41,041 nt of DNA from Proluteimonas flavola (GTDB taxonomy: Bacteria > Pseudomonadota > Gammaproteobacteria > Xanthomonadales > Xanthomonadaceae): positions 1 to 41,041 of the forward strand of contig NZ_JAIWPU010000056.1 in the NCBI RefSeq assembly GCF_021191705.1. Reading direction: 5' to 3'. The notes under the pieces were generated by a model. The model was given only the letters and a program-made list of their open reading frames with translations, was not told where the DNA came from and did no database searches. Below, piece by piece: positions 1 through 9,446 of this stretch; positions within the stretch are counted from its first letter, which is position 1; each line of letters starts with the position of its first letter. Made by a program: the position numbers and the translations under genes.

Positions 1-106
1 CCCAGATGGAATTGACTGCGAAGGCGATGGCTACCGCGCCCGTCCAGTACGTCGTGAGAGTGAGCAGGTCCTGCATCAGCTTCAGATTGCCGCGATCTTC
101 CGACAT
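1..106 (-). CDS. Partial hypothetical membrane protein (N-terminus only)
   Basis: An open frame reads leftward from an ATG at 104-106 off the window edge, giving 35 residues that begin MSEDRGNLKLMQDLL. A GGAG motif lies about 8 nt before the ATG, which supports this start. After a charged N-terminus the visible part enters a hydrophobic run (TYWTGAVAIAFAV) that looks like a first transmembrane helix. The rest is outside the window, so no function can be given. It is divergent from the SbnA-like gene that begins at 444. Confidence 0.5.
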   Translation of the reverse strand, partial: MSEDRGNLKLMQDLLTLTTYWTGAVAIAFAVNSIW

Positions 107-443
107 CACACCGTCTCCAGGCTGTCGCATTCGATGCGGTTCGACACCGCAGGTTCACCGCTGATCGGGAACTGTGTCCGATCTTATCGCGGGTGGCATC
201 AGACCGCAGGACGCGCGATCCCGTCAGGTCGACGCCCCGTTCTGTGCCCGCGATCACCCTCCTTCGGTGCGTGCTGGCACGCACGCCTTCACCGCGTTCA
301 AGAAATTGACGCGCCCGACCGAAAATTTAGTGCAAGCCGACGATCCGCGCGGGGTGCCTGTGCGCACAGTACGTGCATGCGGCAGCGTTGCGCCGTGCCT
401 GCGATGCGAGACCGCTTGTAGTCGCCACGGACGGGAGCCTGTG
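107..443. other. Intergenic region between divergent genes
   Basis: This 337-bp gap separates the leftward partial membrane gene from the rightward SbnA-like gene, so it should hold promoters for both. An upstream in-frame extension of the SbnA-like frame runs through it, but its translation is low-complexity, Arg/Cys-rich and unlike the family, so I treat it as non-coding. The AT-richer patch near 318-335 could be promoter sequence. I see no clear operator, repeat or terminator. Confidence 0.35.
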
Positions 444-2502
<2,059 letters not shown>

Positions 2503-2616
2503 AGCAAGGTACACGGGCATGCGCATCGCGCCCGGCGAGGGCTGGGGTGCCCAAGCCACTGCAGCCGGGACCGACCGCACCGCCGCTCAAGCCTCTCGCC
2601 GTATTTTGCGACACTG

Positions 2617-2635
2617 GTGTGCGCTCGGTGCACAC
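2617..2635. repeat. Small inverted repeat upstream of the TIR-like gene
   Basis: GTGTGC at 2617-2622 and GCACAC at 2630-2635 form 6-bp arms with a 7-nt spacer, about 65 bp before the TIR-like start. It could be an operator or part of the promoter region. It is short enough to arise by chance in GC-rich DNA. Confidence 0.25.
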
Positions 2636-2697
2636 GGACGTTTGCAGTACAACAACGGATGATGTCTCGTCCCGCTATTCTTGAACGTGAGGAAGCC

Positions 2698-3564
2698 ATG
2701 TCAACAGTCCCGCCATTCTCGTCGCGAAAAACCATTCTCACGGCGGCAGACATGCTGAAAGCCCTGGGACATTCGGGCTTCGATCGCTTTCTCGTTCAAC
2801 TCGGGCTGCCTGACCCGGATGTTGGCAAGGGTTCGGGATTGATGGCGCGAACGACGTCACTGGCCAAGTACGCGATCGAGCATCCAGATGCGGTAACGGC
2901 CGAAGGCCGCCCCCTTGCAGCGACCATCGTTGCCGAGGCAGGAGACATCTATCGGCAAGAAAGCCTGGTGAACATCACTGAAAAGGAGCGAGAGGCGTTC
3001 CAGCAGGCGTCTGCTAACGACGGGGCCATGAGTGATGTGACAAACCCCTTATGGGATAGCGTGCCCCATGGGACGCCTCATGCGACGCCGCCTGCGAGCA
3101 CCATCCCGGTCCCGGTCCCAGCCACACCCAACCACCGGGTGTTCATCGTTCACGGGCACGACGAGGCGATGAAGCTCGCCGTATCGGATTTCGTACGAGC
3201 GATCGGCTTGGATCCGGTGATTTTGGCCGACCAACCGAACGGTGGAAGAACCGTCATCGAGAAGTTCGAGAAGAACGCCGACGTCGGTTACGCCATCATT
3301 CTGCTGTCTCCCGACGACTACAACCCCGGGGGTCGTCAGAGCCGCGCCCGACAAAACGTCGTTCTCGAATGGGGATATTTCATCGGCCGCCTCGGCCGCT
3401 CCCACGTCTGCGCGCTCAAACGCGGTGACGTCGAGTTGCCTTCCGACATCATCGGCATGGTTTGGGAGAGTTTCGACGATCATGGCGGATGGAAACGACG
3501 TTTGATCAAGGAGATCATCGAGGCTGGCATTGCGATCGATGCACGCAAGGCGAGCATGGCATGA
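2698..3564 (+). CDS. TIR-like nucleotide-binding protein with unidentified N-terminal domain
   Basis: This 288-residue protein ends in a domain (about 147-280) matching the bacterial 'predicted nucleotide-binding protein containing TIR-like domain' family (PF10137). Visible marks are HRVFIVHGHDEAMK (146-159), PNGGRTVIEKFE (180-191), AIILLSPDD, the RQNVVLEWGYFIGRLGR block (219-234) with Glu224, and the closing GGWKRRLIKEI. Related domains act as NAD-cleaving effectors in CBASS-type and other antiphage systems (family knowledge). The first 115 residues are a separate mostly helical domain that I do not recognise, followed by a Pro-rich linker (124-146). The ATG at 2698 has GAGGAA 5-6 nt upstream. 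No cyclase, STING or SAVED gene is adjacent, so it would be a stand-alone sensor-effector. A defence role is inference. Confidence 0.8.
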   Translation: MSTVPPFSSRKTILTAADMLKALGHSGFDRFLVQLGLPDPDVGKGSGLMARTTSLAKYAIEHPDAVTAEGRPLAATIVAEAGDIYRQESLVNITEKEREAFQQASANDGAMSDVTNPLWDSVPHGTPHATPPASTIPVPVPATPNHRVFIVHGHDEAMKLAVSDFVRAIGLDPVILADQPNGGRTVIEKFEKNADVGYAIILLSPDDYNPGGRQSRARQNVVLEWGYFIGRLGRSHVCALKRGDVELPSDIIGMVWESFDDHGGWKRRLIKEIIEAGIAIDARKASMA

Positions 3565-3974
3565 CGCCCACCCCGGGATTTTCAGCGCGGCCGATCATCG
3601 GTCGGCAGGCACATCTGAACACATTGGAGAGGCGACGACGTCGGTGACCAAGATGATCTTGGCGCGACCAGTCGGGAGCAAAAATGACGCCGACGTGTCG
3701 GTTCGCTTTCCACAGATAGCGTTGAAAAAGTCGTCCGACGGGTCTGCCGTACCAAATCGCAAAGCGGGGCTTAGGATGCATTTCGCGTGAAAACGTATGG
3801 CGAGGCTGGCCTTTCGCATCGGCGCCATCGATGGCGGATCGACGGAAATCAGTTCCCGGCATCGAAGCCGGCAGTAGCGCTCGTTGCTGTTTTCAACGCT
3901 ATCGACCCCTTTCGGACCCCCGACTTCTTTCACAGCCGTCTGCTGAGAACCTTACTACCGAAGCGGACGTTCTC
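3565..3974. other. Convergent intergenic region, no gene recognised
   Basis: This 410-bp stretch lies between the 3' ends of the rightward TIR-like gene and the leftward four-gene operon. Short open frames exist on both strands, but none has a good ribosome site or a recognisable translation. It is visibly less GC-rich than the metabolic genes further right. I see no strong hairpin with a T-run, so transcription termination here is not obvious. It could be remnant DNA. Confidence 0.35.
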
Positions 3975-4346
3975 TCACACTGCGAGCCGCATGACTGCAT
4001 CGGGCACCCAAGCGCGTTCGCCGGAATCCGTCTCGCAGAACAGGAAACCGCTCTCGCTGTAGATGAGACGGAGGCGGTCACCCGTCCGGACGGTGAGTTC
4101 GAGAGCGCAGAAGTCGCGCGAGATTTGCCAGCCCTCATCCGTCGGAAGGCACCAGCTATCAGGTGTCCACCCGGCGCGCCCATCAGGTCCAACGCACCAG
4201 GTCCAACCCATGAAATCTGTTTCCATCGAGCCGTCGATGACGGGACGGACGATATCGCCGGCCTTGACGTCGATCGGGTTCGAGTAGCGCCGGTCGTAGT
4301 CGCTCAATGCCACTACGAACGTTTCCGGAGGGAAGACGAACAGCAT
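3975..4346 (-). CDS. SH3-like domain protein
   Basis: A 123-residue protein that reads as two tandem SH3-type beta-barrels. The first (about 9-67) has ALSDYDRRYSNPIDVKAGD and GWTWCVGPDGRAGWTP. The second (about 78-123) has LTVRTGDRLRLIY, SGFLFCETDSGERAWVP and a C-terminal hydrophobic strand. The ALYDY-like start, the GD turn and the W-x-P end are typical of SH3 domains. The ATG at 4344-4346 lies 16 nt after the stop of the upstream gene; its ribosome site is weak, and a longer N-terminus overlapping that gene is possible. It is the last gene of the operon starting at 6877. SH3-like modules usually bind peptides or cell-wall fragments; the partner here is unknown. There is no signal peptide, so it is probably cytoplasmic. 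Confidence 0.65.
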   Translation of the reverse strand: MLFVFPPETFVVALSDYDRRYSNPIDVKAGDIVRPVIDGSMETDFMGWTWCVGPDGRAGWTPDSWCLPTDEGWQISRDFCALELTVRTGDRLRLIYSESGFLFCETDSGERAWVPDAVMRLAV

Positions 4347-4362
4347 AAACGCACGGATCCAG

Positions 4363-5028
4363 CTAGATGCGTGCCCGCCGAAACACCCGGCCGTAGCCGG
4401 AAAGATCCGGATCAGCGGTCCGCACAGCGTTGCGTACAAGCTCGTGGGCAAGCTCGCGCCATTTGTCCGCCGGCGCGACGGCGCCGGCCGCTAAGGTCAA
4501 GGCCGCGTCGGACCCGTCCTGCAGCAGGTACAGCACGAATTCGGCCAGCAGCTGGCTAGGCGTCGCGCTGTCAGCGCCGGCGGGGCTCTCGGCAAGCTGC
4601 CGAATGCGATCCAATCGCCGCCACGGCCAGGTGACGGGCAGGCCCTCGATGCGCTCGGGAGCGAAATCCGCACCCAGAGAGCCTTCGTAGCTCGCCGTTT
4701 CGCCAGGCTGCGCGAGTGCGCCGCTGACGAGCCGGAATTTGATTGCCGGGTCGTGGCTGTCGAGGAAGAGTGTCTCCAGTACTTCGTGCGGCACCTCGGC
4801 GTCTCCCGCGCGGCGCCCGTCGAGCAAGAGCAGCCAGGCCAACGGCGAGAGATCGTCTGGCTTCAGGCCCTCGAGCTTGCCGAACGGCAGCGAGCCAGGG
4901 GACACCTCGGCTGCGCGCGATGCGATCTCGGCGAGCTCCGCTCCGGCCTCTTCGGCGAGCGCACGCGGCGCCTCCGGGTTCACGGCCGCCTCGATCAACC
5001 GTCTTGCGAGCAGGATCTCCAAGGTCAT
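4363..5028 (-). CDS. Hypothetical helical protein, third gene of the 3975-6877 operon
   Basis: A 221-residue protein that I do not recognise. It is predicted mostly helical: Ala/Leu/Glu-rich helices at about 1-45 and 155-205, an acidic Leu-rich segment (PLAWLLLLDG, about 62-71), and a basic tail (RVFRRARI). There is no membrane segment or signal peptide. The ATG at 5026-5028 overlaps the TGA of the preceding gene as ATGA, which fixes the start and suggests translational coupling; the earlier in-frame GTG at 5040 is less likely. Being coupled on one side and 16 nt from the SH3 gene on the other argues that its product works with those neighbours. Confidence 0.65.
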   Translation of the reverse strand: MTLEILLARRLIEAAVNPEAPRALAEEAGAELAEIASRAAEVSPGSLPFGKLEGLKPDDLSPLAWLLLLDGRRAGDAEVPHEVLETLFLDSHDPAIKFRLVSGALAQPGETASYEGSLGADFAPERIEGLPVTWPWRRLDRIRQLAESPAGADSATPSQLLAEFVLYLLQDGSDAALTLAAGAVAPADKWRELAHELVRNAVRTADPDLSGYGRVFRRARI

Positions 5029-5798
5029 GCGCCCACCCACAACAGGTTGGAAGCCGTGTACGCGTTGATCACGTCGGTGGCCGTTGGCACCATCGAGGCA
5101 ATCGACGGAGTGGGACCGATCAGCGCCCGGCGGCGGATTCCATGCTTCTTGAGCTCAAACTCCTCCGCAAGGATCACCGTCAGGCGCGGGCTGATCGGCC
5201 GCTGGGCCGGCACGCCCGACGCAATTCGGCCCCCCGGCGTCCACTCCGTGATCGCCAGCCAGCGGTCGCTGGCGACTTGAGTGTAGCTTGCGTGGAACTC
5301 ATCCGGGTGAAACACCACGACGTCTATGTTGAAACGGGTCCTGAAGAGGTTCCGGAGTAGCTGGTTCGCGAATGGCCCGTGCGCTGTCAGGGTGAGCATC
5401 GGGTAGAGGGGCTGCAGCTGAATCCACTGGACGTATAGCCCAGCACTGAGGGGGTTCGTTGCGTCGAAGATTCGCCAGTCAGCGGTGGACGGAAGTTCAG
5501 CGACAATCCCGCAGCGGCCGTAGATCGCACCGGAGATCGGATAGGCGACCGGACATGCATAGATCCCGTCGCCCCAAGTGAAGCCTGGGCTGGGCGAAAC
5601 AAACAGGCCCGGCGCAGCCTTCGCGTTGGGTGACGGCGGATACGTCCCGCCGAATTTCGCACTGGTGTACTTGATCACGTACCGGCACTCGATGGAGGGC
5701 CGGTACGGCACTGCGGCGGCAGCGAGGCCTGCCGCCGTAGAGGCTGCGATGCAGGCCTCGATCTGCGAATCAACGGGCGTTGGTCGTCCTCCGCTCAC
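5025..5798 (-). CDS. Uncharacterised protein with a possible PARP-like (ADP-ribosyltransferase) signature
   Basis: A 257-residue protein starting at a GTG (5796-5798) whose GTGA overlaps the upstream stop. The segment GLFVSPSPGFTWGDGIYACP (64-83) resembles the PARP pattern G-L-x-x-A-P...G-x-G-I-Y-F-A, placing Tyr80 where the PARP catalytic tyrosine sits. It is preceded by a strand-like RYVIKYTSAKFGG (39-51) that could supply the NAD-binding edge. Later conserved-looking blocks are LYPMLTLTAHGPFANQLLRNL (about 131-151) and VVVFHPDEF (160-168). An ADP-ribosyltransferase fold is my inference from this pattern; a canonical H-Y-E or R-S-E triad cannot be assigned with confidence. There is no signal peptide. 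It could equally be an unrelated family. Confidence 0.6.
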   Translation of the reverse strand: MSGGRPTPVDSQIEACIAASTAAGLAAAAVPYRPSIECRYVIKYTSAKFGGTYPPSPNAKAAPGLFVSPSPGFTWGDGIYACPVAYPISGAIYGRCGIVAELPSTADWRIFDATNPLSAGLYVQWIQLQPLYPMLTLTAHGPFANQLLRNLFRTRFNIDVVVFHPDEFHASYTQVASDRWLAITEWTPGGRIASGVPAQRPISPRLTVILAEEFELKKHGIRRRALIGPTPSIASMVPTATDVINAYTASNLLWVGA

Positions 5799-6877
5799 TC
5801 ATGTCCCCTATAGCGTCGACGGATGCCGTCCCACACGGCCCCCTGCGAACCCGACACTGCGGGCGCTAGGAGCGGCGTCGGGGCAACGGGCCCACTTGGT
5901 GGCGAGAACGAGGGGTTGAGGCAGTAAGCCGGGAGAACCAGCGGGACCGTCGCACCCGCCGCGACCATGACATGCGCCGGCTGGGCGATGCCCAGCGTCT
6001 GCATCGGCGAACCCATAGACGGCTGCTGGAACACCGCGCCCGTGGGAATCACCACTGGCGGGTCCTGTAGGCCCTTAAGAATGACGGCCACGCCATAGCG
6101 AAAGCCCTGGTGGCTCCATTCTTCCGCCTGAAGCTGGAGGTCCTGCAGGTCGAGGTATTGCCCATACGTGGCGTAGAGCCGCAGCGCCTCGTCCCATAAG
6201 CCCAGGCCAAAGCCCGTCGCCTCGGCCGCGATCACCCCTTTGCGCCGCCAGCCCACGATCGAGTTCTCGCCGGCGTCGACCTCGAACCCGAATGCTGTCG
6301 GATCGCCCACGAGAACCTCGCCCTCGGGCAGGCCCCGTTCCCGCGCCGCCTCCAAGCCCGCTGCGTAGAGGGCGTTGGCGCCGCCGACCTCTGCTTCGGC
6401 GAACTCACCGTAGTAGCGACGGGGGTCGGCGAGGATTTCGGTGGCCCGCACTCGTGTGGCGGCGATGGGGCCGATGTCATAGATTTGCTCATTCAGGGCT
6501 TTACCCGTGCCCCCGGCCGCGACCCTGAAAATCGACAGGTTGCGCGGATCGTAGGTCTTCTCGAACTCCAGGAGCCCGCCGAACACGTCACCCTGCCCGA
6601 CTAGGTCCGCCTCTACTACCATCCTTCCCCACCATTCGGCGGCTAGGTAGAGGTCGTCTGAGTGAAGTCGCCGGCCGAACATTCCCGCACTGCGGAGGCG
6701 TTCCGCCCGCAGCAGCTCGGCCGTAAAGAACAGAAGCCGCTCATCAGGCTCCGGCACGGCGACGAGCGGGATCCCGTTGCCAAGGCCATCAATGCGGCTT
6801 TCCCAACCTTTTGATGCGAGCAGACCGACGAGGCTTTCCGGACTATCGTCACCGACGCAAAGGTAAAGTTCGCTCAT
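5795..6877 (-). CDS. Uncharacterised 360-residue protein, first gene of the 3975-6877 operon
   Basis: This gene leads a four-gene leftward operon. The ATG at 6875-6877 has a strong GGGGAGAG 6 nt upstream. The N-terminal 270 residues form an unfamiliar acidic alpha/beta region with paired aromatic clusters (AAEWWGRM, 79-86; AEEWSHQGFRYG, 251-262). The last 90 residues resemble a beta-rich module I have seen in other bacterial proteins of unknown role: IPTGAVFQQ, QTLGIAQPAHVMVAAGATV and LPAYCLN with a conserved Cys (about 277-321), then a Pro/Ser-rich tail. No catalytic motif, membrane segment or signal peptide is visible. The stop overlaps the next start by GTGA, so the two products are probably made together. 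Function unknown. Confidence 0.7.
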   Translation of the reverse strand: MSELYLCVGDDSPESLVGLLASKGWESRIDGLGNGIPLVAVPEPDERLLFFTAELLRAERLRSAGMFGRRLHSDDLYLAAEWWGRMVVEADLVGQGDVFGGLLEFEKTYDPRNLSIFRVAAGGTGKALNEQIYDIGPIAATRVRATEILADPRRYYGEFAEAEVGGANALYAAGLEAARERGLPEGEVLVGDPTAFGFEVDAGENSIVGWRRKGVIAAEATGFGLGLWDEALRLYATYGQYLDLQDLQLQAEEWSHQGFRYGVAVILKGLQDPPVVIPTGAVFQQPSMGSPMQTLGIAQPAHVMVAAGATVPLVLPAYCLNPSFSPPSGPVAPTPLLAPAVSGSQGAVWDGIRRRYRGHE

Positions 6878-7080
6878 GCCAGCTCTCCCCATCACCAGCT
6901 TAGCAGACTGTACTTGCAGTGAAACCCCGCGTTGATCTTGTGCATCGCGGACAGCGCCGAAGGCGCGAGGCGCACCTCGGCTTGCTCCATGCGCGCACCG
7001 GGACGGGGCAAGCCTGCCTAGCGCCCCACTTCCGCTTCCCACCCGGTCCAACCGTTCAGATCCATCGCCATTCCGATAAC

Positions 7081-8262
7081 TCAGCCCGGTTCATGCCCCG
7101 CAAGCACGGCGTCGAGGACAACAAGCAGGTCGTCGCGCAGTTCGTCTTCGTCTTCGACGCCCACACTGATACGCACCACCGGCCCGTTCAGGAGGGTCTC
7201 ACCGGCGAGCGAGCGTTCCGCGCGCAGCGACAGCGGCGCGATCAGGCTGCGGGTGCCGCCCCAGGAGGCGCCGATGGCGAAGACCGACAGCCGCCCGAGG
7301 GCATCTTCGAGCCGTGTGGCGGCCTCCGCCCGCAGCACCACGCTGAACACGCCGCTGGCGCCACGGAAGTCGCGCTGCCACTGCGCATGGCCAGGGCAGT
7401 CCGGGATCGCCGGATGCAACACCTGCGCCACCGCCGGGTGCTCGCGCAGCCGGTGGGCCAGGCGTTCGGCCACCGCGCCCACGTGGCGCAGCCGCACCGC
7501 CATCGTCTCGATGCCGCGCAGTGCCAGGGCCGCTTCGTCCGGTGAGACGCCGATGCCGGCCAGGCGCAGCACGTCGCGGATGCGCGCGCGCAGGTCCATG
7601 TCCCGCACGGTGATCGCGCCCATCAAGAGGTCGGAATGCCCGCCCACGTACTTGGTGAGCGCCTCGGCCACGATGTCGGCGCCGAGGTCGAGCGGTTTGC
7701 ACAGCAGCGGCGAGGCCCAGGTGTTGTCGCAGCCCACCAGGACGCCACGCATCTTGGCGGCCGACGCGATGGCGGGCAGATCCTGCACCTCCATGCTGCC
7801 GGAGCCCGGGGATTCGATCCACACCAACCGGGTGCGGTCGGCGATCAGGTCGGCGATTCCAGCGCCGACCAGCGGGTGGTAGACGCGGTGGCCGATGCCG
7901 CGCGGCGCCAGGTAGTCGGCGCAGAAGGCACGCACTGGGCCGTAGACGGCATCGGGGATCAGCACCTCGTCGCCCGGGGCCAGCAGTGCGAGCATGGGCA
8001 CGGTGACCGCGGCGAGGCCCGAGGGCACCAAGTGCGTGCGCGCGCCGTTGTGCAAGGCGGTGATCTGCGCCTCCAGCGTCCGCGTCGTGGGGGTGCCGTA
8101 GAGGCCGTAGGCGTAGCCATCCGGGCCGCGCTCCTTGCGGCGGGCGAAGCTGCGGCCGTCGGGGTAGACGACGGTCGAGGCCCGGTAGGTCGGCACGGCG
8201 AGGCTTTCGAAGCCCTCCGTGGAGACATCGGGACGGTGCACGCAGCGGGTGGCATCACGCAA
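7081..8262 (-). CDS. MetC-like PLP enzyme (cystathionine beta-lyase / gamma-family)
   Basis: A 393-residue fold-type I enzyme of the Cys/Met metabolism PLP family, most like cystathionine beta-lyase. Seen: YGLYGTPTTRTLEAQ (53-67), the PLP-stacking DAVYGPV (104-110), IESPGSGSMEVQDLPAI (149-165), CDNTWASPLLCKPLDLGAD (178-196), the Schiff-base lysine in ALTKYVGGHSD (Lys204), and SWGGTRSL near the C-terminus. No ATG fits; a TTG at 8260-8262 has a perfect GGAGGA 6 nt upstream and gives the usual family length (about 395). It follows the ABC substrate-binding gene after 125 bp that include a hairpin, so it may be the distal gene of the uptake operon. The reaction is probably beta- or gamma-elimination of a sulfur or related amino acid; the substrate is unknown. 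Confidence 0.85.
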   Translation of the reverse strand: MRDATRCVHRPDVSTEGFESLAVPTYRASTVVYPDGRSFARRKERGPDGYAYGLYGTPTTRTLEAQITALHNGARTHLVPSGLAAVTVPMLALLAPGDEVLIPDAVYGPVRAFCADYLAPRGIGHRVYHPLVGAGIADLIADRTRLVWIESPGSGSMEVQDLPAIASAAKMRGVLVGCDNTWASPLLCKPLDLGADIVAEALTKYVGGHSDLLMGAITVRDMDLRARIRDVLRLAGIGVSPDEAALALRGIETMAVRLRHVGAVAERLAHRLREHPAVAQVLHPAIPDCPGHAQWQRDFRGASGVFSVVLRAEAATRLEDALGRLSVFAIGASWGGTRSLIAPLSLRAERSLAGETLLNGPVVRISVGVEDEDELRDDLLVVLDAVLAGHEPG

Positions 8263-8340
8263 GTCGGGTCCTCCGGTTCCTGCCCGCGGGCAGAGGCGTC
8301 GTTCGAATGCGGCCCGTGCCGGCGTGCGGACACGGGCCAG

Positions 8341-8363
8341 CTTCTCCCGCATCGCGGGAGAAG
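8341..8363. repeat. Perfect inverted repeat between the binding-protein and lyase genes
   Basis: CTTCTCCCGC (8341-8350) and GCGGGAGAAG (8354-8363) form a perfect 10-bp stem with a 3-nt loop, 24 bp past the stop of the substrate-binding protein. There is no T-run, so it is more likely an mRNA-stabilising or attenuating hairpin, or a REP-like element, than a full intrinsic terminator. It could set a lower level for the downstream lyase gene. Confidence 0.6.
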
Positions 8364-8387
8364 GCAGCGGGTGCGGCCCGGGTGCGA

Positions 8388-9446
8388 TCAGCCCTGGAGC
8401 CAGGTGTTCCAGCGCTCCAGCATCATCGGGCGGTTCTCGTTGATCCACTCGGTGTCCGGGAGGATCAGGGTTTCGTAGACCCCGGGCTGCAGCGGTGTGT
8501 TGGCCTGGTTTTCCGGGCTCATCTGCTCCATCGCCGTACGGCTGGGCGGCGTGCAGCCCAGGTTGGTGCAGTGCCGGGCCATGCCTTCGGTGGCGTTCTG
8601 GATGTATTCCAGCAGCTGAAGCGCGTTGTCCTGGTTGGGTCCGCCCTTGACCAGGGTGGCGCGGTCGGACACCAGCACGCCCTCGTTGAGCGAGAACTTC
8701 AGGTTGCGGCCTTCCTGCAGCAGCACGCTGGCGCGGGTCTGCCAGACCATGCCCATCACGTACTCGCCATCGCGGTAGCCCTGCTGGCTGGCATCGCCGG
8801 TGCGCCACCACAGCGAGATGTTGGGCTTGAGTGCGTCGAGCTTGGCCAGGGCGCGGTCGATGTCGAGCGGGAACAGGTCGGCCGGCGGTACGCCGTCGGC
8901 CACGAGCGCGGCGGCCAGCACGCGCCAGGGGTCGTTGAAGTTGGGGAAGGTGCGCCCGCCGGGGAAGCGCTCCACGTCCCACACCTCGGCCCAGGTGGTC
9001 GGCCCTTCGTCGCCGAGCACGTCGCCGTCCCACACGATGTAGGTCAGGCCGGAGTTGAGCATGACCCCGGTGTAGTCGCAGGCGCCGTCGACCAGGTCGG
9101 TGCGCCCGGCGAACTGCGTGCAGAACTCGGTCATGTCCACGGTCATGTCGCGTACGTGGTCGCTGTGCGCCTCGATGTCGCCGAGCACGGCGATATCCCA
9201 GGTCACCCCGCCGACCTGGTTCATGGCGGTCAGCCGGGTGATCTGTTCCTGCGCGGTCGCGGTCACCGTCTGCACGCGGATGCCCGTGGCCTCGGTGAAC
9301 GGATCGAAGAACGCGTCGCGCAGGCTCTGCTCGTAGGCGCCGCCGGTGGCGGCCACCACGACCGTCCCCTGGGCCTGCGCCGTGCCCGATGCGGCGATGC
9401 CCAATACTGCGGCGGCCAATGCGCCGGACGAAATCGAAATTCTCAT
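8388..9446 (-). CDS. Spermidine/putrescine-type ABC transporter substrate-binding protein
   Basis: A 352-residue periplasmic binding protein of the PotD/PotF family. A signal peptide is clear (basic start, hydrophobic LAAAVLGIAAS, cleavage near AQAQ-GT at about 25). The mature part has the family pattern VVVAATGGAYEQSLRDAFFDPF, GVTWDIAVL, GLTYIVW, PTTWAEVWD and FPGGRTFPNFNDPWR, and ends in PDTEWINENRPMMLERWNTWLQG. The ATG at 9444-9446 overlaps the preceding permease stop by ATGA; AGGAG lies 8 nt upstream. It captures the substrate for the PotABC-like subunits encoded just before it. Family members bind polyamines but also other organic solutes and amino-acid derivatives, so the ligand is open. 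Placing the binding protein last among the transporter genes is less common. Confidence 0.88.
   Translation of the reverse strand: MRISISSGALAAAVLGIAASGTAQAQGTVVVAATGGAYEQSLRDAFFDPFTEATGIRVQTVTATAQEQITRLTAMNQVGGVTWDIAVLGDIEAHSDHVRDMTVDMTEFCTQFAGRTDLVDGACDYTGVMLNSGLTYIVWDGDVLGDEGPTTWAEVWDVERFPGGRTFPNFNDPWRVLAAALVADGVPPADLFPLDIDRALAKLDALKPNISLWWRTGDASQQGYRDGEYVMGMVWQTRASVLLQEGRNLKFSLNEGVLVSDRATLVKGGPNQDNALQLLEYIQNATEGMARHCTNLGCTPPSRTAMEQMSPENQANTPLQPGVYETLILPDTEWINENRPMMLERWNTWLQG

Noticed and set aside
174..443. N-terminal extension of 90 codons on the SbnA-like frame.
   Set aside because: The extra sequence is low-complexity and unlike the family, while the ATG at 444 has a ribosome site and gives the normal length.
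3530..3933. Several short open frames on both strands between the TIR-like gene and the SH3 gene.
   Set aside because: None has a ribosome site plus a plausible protein; they overlap one another on opposite strands.
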